Shown piece by piece: positions 34,784 through 44,058 of a stretch of DNA of 64,000 nt. The notes under the pieces were generated by a model. It saw only the letters and a program-made list of their open reading frames with translations, was not told where the DNA came from and did not search any database. Source of the DNA: Labrys okinawensis. GTDB lineage: Bacteria; Pseudomonadota; Alphaproteobacteria; Rhizobiales; Labraceae. The DNA lies in assembly GCF_002982075.1 (NCBI RefSeq), contig NZ_PUEJ01000001.1:496001-560000 (forward strand), given 5' to 3'. The position numbers and the translations under genes were made by a program. Each line of letters starts with the position of its first letter. The stretch's first letter is position 1.

Positions 34784-35632
34784 GAGCCGAGAGCTTTCTT
34801 TAGAAAAAGTCCGCCCCGCCTAACAATATATGTTGATAGAAGTCAACGAGCGCATATTTTAATTATTCTAATTTAAACTTATAGAAACAAAGCTCCAGAT
34901 TTGTAGAAATCCATATATAAATATTCTTTCAAATATACAATCAAATATGCACTTAAAATTCCTTAATACACGGCGCGGGGAGGCATGTATCAACTTTGAA
35001 TTCGTGTTGCTGAAGAAAGAAACTGAATTATCTGCTCCGTGGGTCTCGCACGGCTTCGATACGGTCGGAAACCAAGCTCACGCCAAGTCGTCTTGATGGC
35101 GCCTCCTTCTCGGAGCACAGCGGCGCTGTGCTCCTGGCGCGGCCAGTTATCACACGGCCCTGAAAGGGGGCTTTGCCGGATCTGCCCGCGGGCGTCATAC
35201 CTGCGTGAAGCATCTTCTGCCGCAAAAGCATATTTCCGAAGTAAGTCCTTCATTATGAAGAGATTAATGTTTGGCAGGCATATCTTGCTGCATATGCGCA
35301 GCAGGAACGAACGGGGAGTCCAGTCAAAGGTGAGAGACGGCGATCTTCGTCCCGCCCCGTTGCTTGCCGGAGCCGATGATCGCGGGAACGAGCCCGGAAA
35401 CTCGTCGATCCGAGTGGGCATGTCGCGAAGACATCGTTCGGCTGAGGGGATGAGCTATGGATGGCATCGGCGTCGACTTCCGCTGGTCGGGCACACTTGC
35501 CTTTAAGGAATCTGACCTTATTTATCGTGGATTTCGATGTAGCTTTTCCTACGGATTTCGTCGTACGGTCGTGCCATATTACCATGCTCGACGTGCTGAT
35601 CGTTGCAAGACTGAAATGACGCGGCAGTTTCC
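34784..35632 (+). other. Long divergent intergenic region
   Basis: About 850 bp between the divergent receptor and wspA genes. The first about 190 bp (to 34980) is very AT-rich and probably holds the receptor promoter. ORFs such as 35039-35506 and 34990-35421 have no family features or ribosome sites and overlap each other, so no gene is called. The wspA promoter should lie near 35500-35630. Confidence 0.5.
34832..34847 (-). promoter_or_regulatory. Inverted repeat upstream of the TonB receptor, possible iron operator
   Basis: GTTGA (34832-34836) and TCAAC (34843-34847) flank a 6-bp spacer about 50 bp before the receptor start. Position suggests a repressor site (Fur, RirA or Irr type), but it does not match any consensus exactly. 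Confidence 0.3.
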
Positions 35633-37264
35633 ATGAAGCAAGTAACTATTCGTGCACGTATAATGCTGAGTTTCGGCATTATCCTTCTGGTTGTTTTGGC
35701 GATCGGAGTGTTTGCCTATTGGCAACTCAAGTCGATCGAAGACCATGTCACCAGCCTCAAGTCCGACTCCGTCGCGGGGCTGCGAGAAGCCGCCGTCATC
35801 AAGGATCGGCTCTTTGAAGACTATCTTGTTTTCGTCATGTCGCGTGAGGCCACGGCCAAACCCCTGACGGAGGATCAGCTTGCCGATGACCGGACCAAGA
35901 CGAACGCGCTTTTCAGGGGTTATGAGGATACGATCGTAGCAGATGCCGATCGACAGCTCTTCTCGCGGTTCAAGGATTCAGTCGCCTCTTACCAGAATGC
36001 CAAGGACGCTTTTCTCAAGCAAACGGCCGCACGCAACGGGATGGCTGCGAATGGGGAGGCGATAGCGTCTGCCGCTTCCGGCGTCGACGCCGCTTTCAAG
36101 ATGGCCTTCAAGAACCTTACGGATGTAATCGCGTTCAACCAGCAGCGGGCCTTCGCCTTGCCCGATATCGTTGCTAACGAGATTCTGTCGCTGCTGAGCG
36201 CCATGATCGTGGCTTTTGCATTTGCGTTGGTGGTTGCCGCCGTCGCGGGTTTTTCGCTGCTGCGCGCCATCACCAAGCCTTTGCTGCAGTTGAAGACATT
36301 GATGGACACCATGCGCAAGGGTGACTTCACCCAGCGCATGCAGATCGTTCGCCAGGATGAGTTGGGCGATCTCGGCGAAGGCTATAACCGCATGGCCGAC
36401 GAAGTGATGGAACTCGTGGGCCAGGTCCAGCGCTCGGGTATCCGTGTCAGCACATCGATGACCGAGATTGCGGCGACGTCCAAACAGCAGCAGGCGACGG
36501 CCTCGGAGGTCGCCGCGACCACCACGGAGATCGGTGCGACCTCGCGCGAGATTGCCGCAACCTCCAGGGAACTGGTCAGGACCATGTCCGACGTCGTGAC
36601 GGTGTCCGAGCATACCGCCAGTCTCGCGTCCGGCGGCAAGGTCGAGCTGGCTCATATGGAGGACACGATGAACCAGGTGATGGGCGCCGCCAGCTCCATC
36701 ACCGCCAAGCTCGCGGTGCTGAACGAAAAGGCCAGCGACATCAACCAGGTGGTCACCGCGATCACCAAGGTTGCCGACCAGACCAATCTGTTGTCGCTCA
36801 ACGCCGCGATCGAAGCGGAGAAGGCCGGTGAGTACGGGCGTGGCTTTGCCGTGGTGTCCTCCGAAATTCGCCGTTTGGCCGACCAGACCGCCGTCGCCAC
36901 CTACGACATCGAGCAGATGGTCAAGGAGATCCAGTCGGCCGTGTCGGCCAGCGTCATGGGCATGGACAAGTTCTCCGAGGAAGTGCGGCGCGGCCTCCAT
37001 GACGTGCATGAAATTGGAGCCAAGCTTTCCGAGATCATCACACAGGTGCAGGCGCTTGCGCCGCGTTATGAATCCGTCAGCGACGGCATGCAGGCGCAGG
37101 CCACGGGAGCCGAGCAGATCAGCGAGGCGCTCTTGCAGTTGACCGAGGCGACGCAGCAGACGGTGGAATCCCTGCGCCAGTCCAGTTCCGCGATCGATGA
37201 ACTCAACCACGTCGCCAGCAATTTGAGCGGGAGCATCGCACGCTTCAAACTGGAGATGGCCTGA
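35633..37264 (+). CDS. wspA: Methyl-accepting chemotaxis protein, WspA-like surface sensor
   Basis: A 543-residue membrane receptor with helices at about 10-30 and 187-210, a periplasmic four-helix-type sensor between them, a HAMP domain (about 211-265) and a long signalling coiled coil. The hairpin tip reads VADQTNLLSLNAAIEAEKAG then EYGRGF (about 380-405), with the AEKAGE form seen in WspA of Pseudomonas. Its size equals Pseudomonas WspA (about 540). It heads a gene set in the exact wspABCDEFR order. In Pseudomonas WspA senses surface contact and activates WspE. Confidence 0.9.
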   Translation: MKQVTIRARIMLSFGIILLVVLAIGVFAYWQLKSIEDHVTSLKSDSVAGLREAAVIKDRLFEDYLVFVMSREATAKPLTEDQLADDRTKTNALFRGYEDTIVADADRQLFSRFKDSVASYQNAKDAFLKQTAARNGMAANGEAIASAASGVDAAFKMAFKNLTDVIAFNQQRAFALPDIVANEILSLLSAMIVAFAFALVVAAVAGFSLLRAITKPLLQLKTLMDTMRKGDFTQRMQIVRQDELGDLGEGYNRMADEVMELVGQVQRSGIRVSTSMTEIAATSKQQQATASEVAATTTEIGATSREIAATSRELVRTMSDVVTVSEHTASLASGGKVELAHMEDTMNQVMGAASSITAKLAVLNEKASDINQVVTAITKVADQTNLLSLNAAIEAEKAGEYGRGFAVVSSEIRRLADQTAVATYDIEQMVKEIQSAVSASVMGMDKFSEEVRRGLHDVHEIGAKLSEIITQVQALAPRYESVSDGMQAQATGAEQISEALLQLTEATQQTVESLRQSSSAIDELNHVASNLSGSIARFKLEMA

Positions 37265-37369
37265 CGCGTTCACCTCTGCGATGGGACGGGACTGCCCTGA
37301 ATCGCAAAGGCGCGTGGAAACAGAAGCTGGCGTTGCAGCGTCTTTCGTCGAAAGGCGCTTTGCTCCAGG
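37265..37369 (+). repeat. Divergent copy of the dispersed repeat within the wsp operon
   Basis: Starts just after the wspA stop. The stretches AATCGCAAAGGCGCGT and AAAGGCGCTTTGCTCCAG match the family's core and right end, but other parts have drifted. It forms the unusual 121-bp gap between wspA and wspB. Confidence 0.55.
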
Positions 37370-37385
37370 AGTGACGGAACCGAAA

Positions 37386-37805
37386 ATGCTCTTCCTCTAT
37401 TTCCGGATCGGCGATGAAGGTTTTGCGATGACGATCGACCCGATCGTCGAAGTCGTGCCGCTGACGGAATTGAAGAAGGTGCGTGGGGCCCCAGAGGGAG
37501 TGGCCGGCTCCTTCGAATATCGCGGCCGCTTCGTGCCGGTCATTGATCTGTGCGCCCTCGAACTCGGCCGGCCGGCCCACCGGCGCCTGAGCACCCGCAT
37601 CATCGTCATGCGCCATCCGCGGGACGATGCCGTCCTGCTTGGCCTGATCGCGGAAAAGGCCACGGAGATGCTGCGGCTGGATCCGGCGGAATTCGCCCCC
37701 TTCGCCCCCGGCCCGGATGGTCTGGTTCAGCGTGTGGAACTGGAGGGCCTACTGCCGGCTGCGCTTCTTGCGGCCATTCGCAGCCAGCCGGTGACCAGCC
37801 AATGA
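37386..37805 (+). CDS. wspB: CheW-like coupling protein WspB
   Basis: A 139-residue single CheW domain (FRIGDEGFAMTIDPIVEVVP, FEYRGRFVPVIDL) that should couple WspA to the WspE kinase. ATG 37386 begins MLFLYFRIGD at the domain edge; AGGAG lies upstream. The open frame from 37281 runs into the repeat. The stop overlaps wspC (ATGA). Confidence 0.87.
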   Translation: MLFLYFRIGDEGFAMTIDPIVEVVPLTELKKVRGAPEGVAGSFEYRGRFVPVIDLCALELGRPAHRRLSTRIIVMRHPRDDAVLLGLIAEKATEMLRLDPAEFAPFAPGPDGLVQRVELEGLLPAALLAAIRSQPVTSQ

Positions 37806-39043
37806 GCGATCCTCGCTTCGAACAATTCCTCGCGCGCGCCATCGGGCTGAATGCGGCCTCGATCGGCCCGTCGGCGATCGAACGCGCCGTGGCGGCGCGC
37901 TCCAAGGCATGCAAGCTCGATGACATCCAGGCCTACTGGGAACTGCTGCAAAATTCCGAGGAGGAAACGCAGGAACTGATCGAGGCTGTCATCGTTCCCG
38001 AGACCTGGTTCTTTCGCGATCCGCAGGCCTTTGCTGCCTTGACGCGGCTGGTGACGCGCGGACCGCTCCAGGCGGATGCGTCCCGCCCAATTCGCCTCCT
38101 CAGCCTGCCCTGCTCGAGCGGGGAAGAGCCCTATACGATGGCGATGGCGCTGCTCGACGCCGGCCTGACCGCCGCCCAATTTCGTATCGATGCCGTCGAT
38201 CTCAGCGCGCGTTCGCTCGCCCTTGCCGGGCAGGGCATCTATGGCCGCAACTCGTTCCGGGGACAAAACCTGGCCTTTCGCGACCGCTATTTTGACGCAA
38301 CCGATGACGGATACAGGCTCAGGGATACCGTTCGCGGCCTCGTGCAATTCAGCCAGGGCAATATCGTCGCCCCCGATTTCTACGCCGATCCCGCGAGCTA
38401 TGATTTCGTCTTTTGCCGCAACCTTTTGATCTATTTCGATGCGGCGACGCAAAAGCACGTCGTCGGCGTGATCCGGCGCTTGCTCGCGCCCCATGGCGTC
38501 GCCTTTGTCGGCCATTCGGAGGCAGGGCTGATGGGCTCCAACGGCTTCACCTCTGCCAAGATTCCGATGGCGTTCGCCTTTCACAAGGAAAGCGTCCGGC
38601 CGGGCCCTGCCAAGGCTCGGCCCGCGCCACCGCCGGCGGAGCCCCGGCCGCGACGGGCGCCGCCGCCCTCGCCGACACCGAGACCGATCTCCCCGGCTTT
38701 TCCACGACGCGAGGAGAAGCGGGAACCGGCGCCGCCAAATCTCGAAGAACTGCGCCTCCTGGCGGATCGAGGCCAGCTGCAGGAGGCCGCGCGCGGATGC
38801 GAAATGCTGATCCGCCGGGATGGCGCAACGCCGGATGCCCTGGCGCTGCTTGGCCTGATCAGCGACGCCTCCAACGATCTTGGCGCGGCGGAGCGCTATT
38901 ACCGCAAGGCCCTCTACCTGGATCCCGCCAATGCCGAGGCGCTCGGCCATCTCGCCCTCCTGCTCAAGAAACAGGGCGACCATAGCGGCGCCAAACTGCT
39001 CGATGAGCGCCTGCGGCGTCTGGATAAATGGAGAGCGCAATGA
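37802..39043 (+). CDS. wspC: CheR methyltransferase with TPR tail, WspC
   Basis: A 413-residue protein. Residues about 1-265 form a CheR SAM-dependent methyltransferase (PETWFFRDPQAF, LSLPCSSGEEPYTMAMAL, FDFVFCRNLLIYF-like segment). A proline-rich linker (about 268-305) precedes tetratricopeptide repeats (ALALLGLISDASNDLGAAER, KALYLDPANAEALGHLALLL). This CheR-TPR layout matches Pseudomonas WspC, which methylates WspA. ATG overlaps wspB and the stop overlaps wspD. Confidence 0.92.
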   Translation: MSDPRFEQFLARAIGLNAASIGPSAIERAVAARSKACKLDDIQAYWELLQNSEEETQELIEAVIVPETWFFRDPQAFAALTRLVTRGPLQADASRPIRLLSLPCSSGEEPYTMAMALLDAGLTAAQFRIDAVDLSARSLALAGQGIYGRNSFRGQNLAFRDRYFDATDDGYRLRDTVRGLVQFSQGNIVAPDFYADPASYDFVFCRNLLIYFDAATQKHVVGVIRRLLAPHGVAFVGHSEAGLMGSNGFTSAKIPMAFAFHKESVRPGPAKARPAPPPAEPRPRRAPPPSPTPRPISPAFPRREEKREPAPPNLEELRLLADRGQLQEAARGCEMLIRRDGATPDALALLGLISDASNDLGAAERYYRKALYLDPANAEALGHLALLLKKQGDHSGAKLLDERLRRLDKWRAQ

Positions 39044-39717
39044 CCAGCCTCGCTTCCGACGCGCCCTCCGTGGCCTCGCCATCGGCGATCGACAATTGCT
39101 GGCAGCGGATCGGCGTGCGCGGCGACAAGTCATGCCCCGAACTCCGTCGTCATGCGCATTGCCACAATTGCGAAGTGTTTTCGCGGGCGGCCTCCCAGCT
39201 GCTCGACCGCGACATTCCGTCAGGTGGGGAGGCCGCCATTGCGCCGTCCGGAGTGAACGTGATCGCGCGTTCGTCCAATTCCCAATCGGTGCTGATCTTC
39301 CGCCTGGGCAGCGAGTGGTTCGCCTTGCCTACCCTGGTTCTGGACGAGGTGACCGGCCTGCGCACCATCCATTCGCTGCCGCATCGGCGCGGTCCTGCGT
39401 TGCTGGGGCTGGTCAATGTGCGGGGTGAACTGGTGATCTGCGTGTCGATCGCGCAGCTGCTCATCGGCGCCGAGCACGATGCTCCGCAGGGCCGGCTGAT
39501 CGTTGCCCACCATGCCGGCTCACGCTTTGCCTTTCCGGTCGACGAGGTCCAGTACACCCACCTCTACACGGAGGCGGATCTGAAGCCGGTGCCGGCGACC
39601 GTGGCCCAGTCGAGCTCGGGCTTCACCCGAGGATTGCTATCCTGGCGTGACAGGAATGTCGGGCGGCTCGATGAGCATGCATTGTTCGAGGCGCTCGGCC
39701 GGGGATTGGCACGATGA
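39040..39717 (+). CDS. wspD: CheW-like coupling protein WspD
   Basis: A 225-residue protein with a CheW domain in its C-terminal two-thirds (FRLGSEWFALPTLVLDEVTG, LVNVRGELVICVSIAQLL). The N-terminal extension carries a C-x7-HCHNC cysteine/histidine cluster (SCPELRRHAHCHNCEVF), seen also in WspD relatives and a possible metal site. ATG 39040 overlaps the wspC stop with GGAGAG just upstream; ATG 39028 is in frame but less well spaced. Confidence 0.9.
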   Translation: MTSLASDAPSVASPSAIDNCWQRIGVRGDKSCPELRRHAHCHNCEVFSRAASQLLDRDIPSGGEAAIAPSGVNVIARSSNSQSVLIFRLGSEWFALPTLVLDEVTGLRTIHSLPHRRGPALLGLVNVRGELVICVSIAQLLIGAEHDAPQGRLIVAHHAGSRFAFPVDEVQYTHLYTEADLKPVPATVAQSSSGFTRGLLSWRDRNVGRLDEHALFEALGRGLAR

Positions 39718-41969
39718 CCCAGGACCTCAGCCAATTCTCAATGCGCGACCTGTTCCGCATCGAAGCCGAAGCGCAGGCCGAAGCCCTGACGACGGCCTTG
39801 CTGGCGCTCGACAAGGATCCGATGCGGGCCGATCAGATCGAAGCCAGCATGCGAGCCGCCCATTCTCTCAAGGGGGCTGCCCGAATCGTCGAGATCCACG
39901 CGGGCGTGACGATCGCGCATGCGATGGAAGATCTTTTCGTACTGGCCCAGCAGCACGGTACGCAACTGGATCATGACCGGATCGACGTGCTCCTGCGCGG
40001 CGTCGACCTGCTCCTGTCTTTCGCCAGATCGCCGGATCTCGAAAGCGGCTCGCGCGACGGGGCCTGGCAGGCCGAAGCCGACCGGTTCGTGCTGGAACTC
40101 AACCAGCCGCCGGGCGAGGGCACGCGCCCTCCCGCGCCAGCGCCAGTATCCGAGCCCGCTCCCGTGTCGATGCCCGTGCCGATGCCGGCAATGGACGAAA
40201 CATCGTCCATCCCCGGATCGACCGACCGGGCCTTGCGTGTCAGCGCCGAGAACCTCAACCGGCTTCTCGATCTCGCGGGTGAATCGCTGGTCGAGTCGCG
40301 GTGGTTGGGGCCTTTCGGCCAATCGTTGCAGCGTCTCAAGCGCCTTCAGCTGGAAGCCGCCACCGCCTTGGAGTCGCTGCGGGCCCTCCTGCCGGCCCAG
40401 CTCCTGGACGAGCGGGCACAAATAGCTCTCGACAAGGCTCAGCAGCGCCTCCTGGAATGCCGGCAGCATCTGTCGCAACGCCTGGGGGAACTGGAAACCA
40501 CCGACCATCAGGCAACCACGCTCGCCCACCGGCTCTACGACCAGGCGCTGGCGATCCGCATGCGTCCCTTTTCCGACGGCATCGCCGCCTATCCTCGCAT
40601 GGTGCGCAACATTGCGCGCGAACTCGGCAAAAAGGTTAGGCTGGAGATCATCGGCGAGCGCACGCTGGTGGACCGGGACATTCTGGACAGGCTCGACGCT
40701 CCGCTCGGCCATCTTCTGCGCAACGCTCTTGACCATGGTATCGAAAACCCTGGCGAGAGGCTTTCCGCCGGCAAGGCCGAGGAAGGCGTGGTGCGTCTGG
40801 AAGCATCACACCGGGCGGGCACGCTGCAGATCACCGTCTCCGACGACGGACGTGGCGTCGATCTCGAGCAGATCCGTCAAACCGTGATTGCACGCAACCT
40901 TGCGAGCCCCGATACCGCCGGCAAGCTCAGCCCCCATGAACTGCTCGAATTCCTGTTTCTGCCCGGCTTTTCCATGAAAGGAGAGGTTACCGTCATTTCC
41001 GGACGAGGCGTGGGGCTGGACGTCGTTCAGGAAATGGTCCGCCAGGTCCGCGGCCTTGTGCGGGTCACCTCCGAGCTTGGCGAAGGCACACGCTTCAAGC
41101 TGGAACTGCCGCTCACGCTCTCGGTGGTCCGTTCTCTGATCGTGGAAATCGGCGGCGAACCCTATGCTTTTCCTTTCGCCCATATCGTACGCGCCATCAA
41201 GATCGCGGGCGATCAGGTGAAAACGGTGGAAGGGCGCCAGCATTTCAGCCTCGATGGACAGTTGGTCGGATTGGTCGGCGCGCATCAGGTGCTCGGTTGC
41301 GCGCCGGCGGACAATGCGGAGGACGAATTGCGTGTCGTCGTGGTCGGCAGCCCCGGCGCCATGTATGGGCTGGTCGTCGAGCGCTTCCTCGGCGGACGCG
41401 AGCTCGTGGTTCAGCCGCTCGATCCGCGCCTCGGCAAAATCAAGGATATCAGCGCGGCCGCCCTGATGGAGGACGGTTCGCCGCTCCTGATCATCGATGT
41501 CGAGGACATCATCCGTTCCATGGAGAAGCTCTCGTCCGCCGATCAGCTTGCCCAGGTCGGTCGGAAATCGGCGGGCCGGCAGGAGGAAAGGCGCAAGCGC
41601 GTGCTCGTGGTCGACGATTCCCTCACCGTACGCGAGCTTCAGCGCAAATTGCTCGATCATCACGGCTACGAGGTCGAAGTGGCCGTCGACGGCATGGATG
41701 GCTGGAACGCGCTGCGCAATGGCCGCTTCGACCTGCTCATCAGCGACATCGACATGCCGCGCCTTGACGGAATCGAACTGGTCCACCGCATCCGGCAGGA
41801 CGCGGATCTCAAATCGCTGCCGGTGATGATCGTGTCCTACAAGGATCGGGCGGAGGATCGCCAGCGCGGCCTCGATGCCGGAGCGGATTATTATCTTACC
41901 AAAGGCAGTTTTCAGGATGATACTCTGATCAATGCCGTGGTGGATCTGATTGGCGAGGCTGCTGTATGA
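39714..41969 (+). CDS. wspE: Hybrid CheA-type histidine kinase/response regulator WspE
   Basis: A 751-residue kinase. The HPt domain has phospho-histidine H50 (AAHSLKGAARIVE). The ATPase boxes are HLLRNALDHGIENPGER, SDDGRGVDLEQI and GRGVGLDVVQEMV, followed by a CheW regulatory domain. The C-terminal receiver has VLVVDDS and phospho-acceptor D678 (LLISDIDMPRLDG). Domain order and size match Pseudomonas WspE, which phosphorylates WspR and WspF. Overlaps with wspD and wspF show coupling. Confidence 0.93.
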   Translation: MTQDLSQFSMRDLFRIEAEAQAEALTTALLALDKDPMRADQIEASMRAAHSLKGAARIVEIHAGVTIAHAMEDLFVLAQQHGTQLDHDRIDVLLRGVDLLLSFARSPDLESGSRDGAWQAEADRFVLELNQPPGEGTRPPAPAPVSEPAPVSMPVPMPAMDETSSIPGSTDRALRVSAENLNRLLDLAGESLVESRWLGPFGQSLQRLKRLQLEAATALESLRALLPAQLLDERAQIALDKAQQRLLECRQHLSQRLGELETTDHQATTLAHRLYDQALAIRMRPFSDGIAAYPRMVRNIARELGKKVRLEIIGERTLVDRDILDRLDAPLGHLLRNALDHGIENPGERLSAGKAEEGVVRLEASHRAGTLQITVSDDGRGVDLEQIRQTVIARNLASPDTAGKLSPHELLEFLFLPGFSMKGEVTVISGRGVGLDVVQEMVRQVRGLVRVTSELGEGTRFKLELPLTLSVVRSLIVEIGGEPYAFPFAHIVRAIKIAGDQVKTVEGRQHFSLDGQLVGLVGAHQVLGCAPADNAEDELRVVVVGSPGAMYGLVVERFLGGRELVVQPLDPRLGKIKDISAAALMEDGSPLLIIDVEDIIRSMEKLSSADQLAQVGRKSAGRQEERRKRVLVVDDSLTVRELQRKLLDHHGYEVEVAVDGMDGWNALRNGRFDLLISDIDMPRLDGIELVHRIRQDADLKSLPVMIVSYKDRAEDRQRGLDAGADYYLTKGSFQDDTLINAVVDLIGEAAV

Positions 41970-42994
41970 GGATCGCGATCGTCAATGATTTGCCGCTGGC
42001 AGTGGAAGCGATGCGCCGGGTACTCGCCATGGCGCCCCAGCATCAGCTTGCATGGGTTGCCGTCGACGGCGCGCAGGCGGTGGAGCTGTGCCGCCGGGAC
42101 CGGCCCGACCTCGTGCTGATGGACCTGATCATGCCGCGCATGGACGGTATCGAAGCCACCCGTCGGATCATGGCGCAGTCTCCCTGCGCCATTCTGATCG
42201 TGACCGCCGATGTCGAGACCAATGCGTCGCGCGTTTTTGCGGCGATGGGGGAGGGAGCTCTGGATGCGGTCGATACGCCGCTGCTCGGCTCGCAGGAGAC
42301 CCGTTGGGGTGCGCGCCCCCTCCTGGCGAAGATCGACGTGATCGCCAATCTGGTCAATGAAGGCAATCCCAAGCAAAGGCCTGTCGACGATGCGCGGCCG
42401 CAGGCCCGCCAGCTTGTTGCGATCGGAGCGTCGGCCGGCGGTCCCACTGCATTGGCGACTGTCTTGAAAAGCCTGCCCAACAATTTTGCCGCCAGCATCG
42501 TGATCATTCAGCATGTCGATGCCCGCTTTGCGCCGGGGCTCGCCAATTGGCTCAGCCAGCATTCCGCGCTCCCCGTCCGGCTGGCGAGCGAGGGGGACCG
42601 CGCGCTTCCCGGGCAGGTTCTGGTCGCCGGCACCGACAATCATCTGGTTTTTAAGTCGAATCGACAATTGGGCTATACTCCCAATCCGATCGATCAGGTC
42701 TATCGGCCGTCCGTGGACGTTTTCTTCGACAGCGTCGCGCGTCTATGGGGCGGCACCGTGACGGGCGTCCTGCTGACCGGCATGGGATCGGACGGAGCGC
42801 GCGGGCTGAAAGCGCTCCGTGACCTTGGACATCATACCATCGCGCAGGACCAGGCTACCAGCGCGGTCTACGGCATGCCGAAGGCGGCAGCCACCCTGGA
42901 CGCCGCGACGGATATTCTGCCGCTGAGCAGAATCGCCTCGCGTCTGACCGAACTGCTTGGCTCCCCGCGCCTGAGAAGAGGAACCGCCCCATGA
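41966..42994 (+). CDS. wspF: CheB methylesterase WspF
   Basis: A 342-residue CheB protein. The receiver has D53 (VLMDLIMPRMDG). The methylesterase triad is S156 (IGASAGGP), H183 (IQHVDARF) and D276 (TGMGSDGA). In Pseudomonas WspF removes methyl groups from WspA, and its loss locks the system on, giving wrinkly colonies. No inactivating change is visible here. It overlaps wspE and wspR by 4 bp. Confidence 0.94.
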   Translation: MRIAIVNDLPLAVEAMRRVLAMAPQHQLAWVAVDGAQAVELCRRDRPDLVLMDLIMPRMDGIEATRRIMAQSPCAILIVTADVETNASRVFAAMGEGALDAVDTPLLGSQETRWGARPLLAKIDVIANLVNEGNPKQRPVDDARPQARQLVAIGASAGGPTALATVLKSLPNNFAASIVIIQHVDARFAPGLANWLSQHSALPVRLASEGDRALPGQVLVAGTDNHLVFKSNRQLGYTPNPIDQVYRPSVDVFFDSVARLWGGTVTGVLLTGMGSDGARGLKALRDLGHHTIAQDQATSAVYGMPKAAATLDAATDILPLSRIASRLTELLGSPRLRRGTAP

Positions 42995-44019
42995 GCCAGC
43001 CAGCAGACACCAAATCCCACGGCGCCGCTTCCCTCGACACGGCGCAGCGGTCGGTCATGGTGCTTTTGGTCGATGATCAACTCATGGTCGGCGAAGCCAT
43101 TCGCCGGGCGCTGATCGACGAGACCGAGATCGAACTGCATTATTGCTCCAATCCGCTGGAAGCCCTGGCCGTGGCCAAACGGGTGAAGCCCACCGTGATC
43201 CTGCAGGATCTGGTGATGCCCAACATGAATGGGCTGACGCTGGTCCGCCAGTACCGTGCTGATCCCGCCACCAAGGCCATTCCCGTGATCGTGCTGTCGA
43301 CGGAAGAGGAGGCAACCGTCAAAAGCGAGGCCTTCCGCATCGGAGCCAATGACTATCTCGTCAAGCTGCCCGACCGGATCGAGCTGATTGCCCGTATACG
43401 CTACCATTCGGCTGCCTATCTGACTCAGATCCAGCGCGACGAAGCCTATCGTGCCCTGCGTCGAAGCCAGCAGGAGCTGATGGAAACCAATCTGGAATTG
43501 CAGCGCCTGACCAATGTCGACGGCCTCACCGGTCTCAGCAACCGGCGCTATTTCGATCAATATCTCGATACGGAATGGCGTCAGGCCATGCGGGCGAGGG
43601 AGCCGATCTCGCTGCTGATCATCGATGTCGATCACTTCAAGCAATATAACGACACCTATGGCCACCTCGCCGGCGACGAGGTGCTGAAAACGGTGGCGAC
43701 GGCAGTGAGGGGGACCTTCCAGCGTCCCAAGGACCTGGCGGTGCGCATGGGGGGCGAGGAATTCGCCGTGGTGCTGCCGCAAACCCTGGCTGGCGATCTC
43801 GCCTTTCTCGCGGATAAGGTGGTGCAGGCGATCGAGGCGCTCGGGCTGCCGCACGCAGCCTCTCCGATCGCCGACAAGGTTACGATCAGTGTTGGTGGTG
43901 CAACCCACATTCCCGCTGGCGACGATCAGCCCGAAAGACTCATCGAGGCCGCCGACAAGGCGATGTATGAAGCCAAGAGGTCCGGCCGCAACCGGGCCGC
44001 GACGGCCACCGGCCTGTAG
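42991..44019 (+). CDS. wspR: Response regulator with diguanylate cyclase domain, WspR
   Basis: A 342-residue REC-GGDEF protein. The receiver phospho-acceptor is D73 (VILQDLVMPNMNG). A helical linker leads to a catalytic diguanylate cyclase domain with GGEEF at 254-258 and an intact inhibitory I-site RPKD at 245-248. It should make cyclic di-GMP when phosphorylated by WspE and is product-inhibited. It is the last gene of the operon. Confidence 0.95.
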   Translation: MSQPADTKSHGAASLDTAQRSVMVLLVDDQLMVGEAIRRALIDETEIELHYCSNPLEALAVAKRVKPTVILQDLVMPNMNGLTLVRQYRADPATKAIPVIVLSTEEEATVKSEAFRIGANDYLVKLPDRIELIARIRYHSAAYLTQIQRDEAYRALRRSQQELMETNLELQRLTNVDGLTGLSNRRYFDQYLDTEWRQAMRAREPISLLIIDVDHFKQYNDTYGHLAGDEVLKTVATAVRGTFQRPKDLAVRMGGEEFAVVLPQTLAGDLAFLADKVVQAIEALGLPHAASPIADKVTISVGGATHIPAGDDQPERLIEAADKAMYEAKRSGRNRAATATGL

Positions 44020-44058
44020 GATTGCCGCCCTTCAGCCCGAGCGGAAAGATGGATTGGG

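Noticed and set aside
33428-34876. 482-codon plus-strand frame
   Set aside because: Antisense to a TonB receptor with complete signal, plug and terminal aromatic residue.
34990-35506. Opposed ORFs of 143 and 155 codons before wspA
   Set aside because: No ribosome site, domain or hydrophobic pattern; both cannot be real and neither looks coding.
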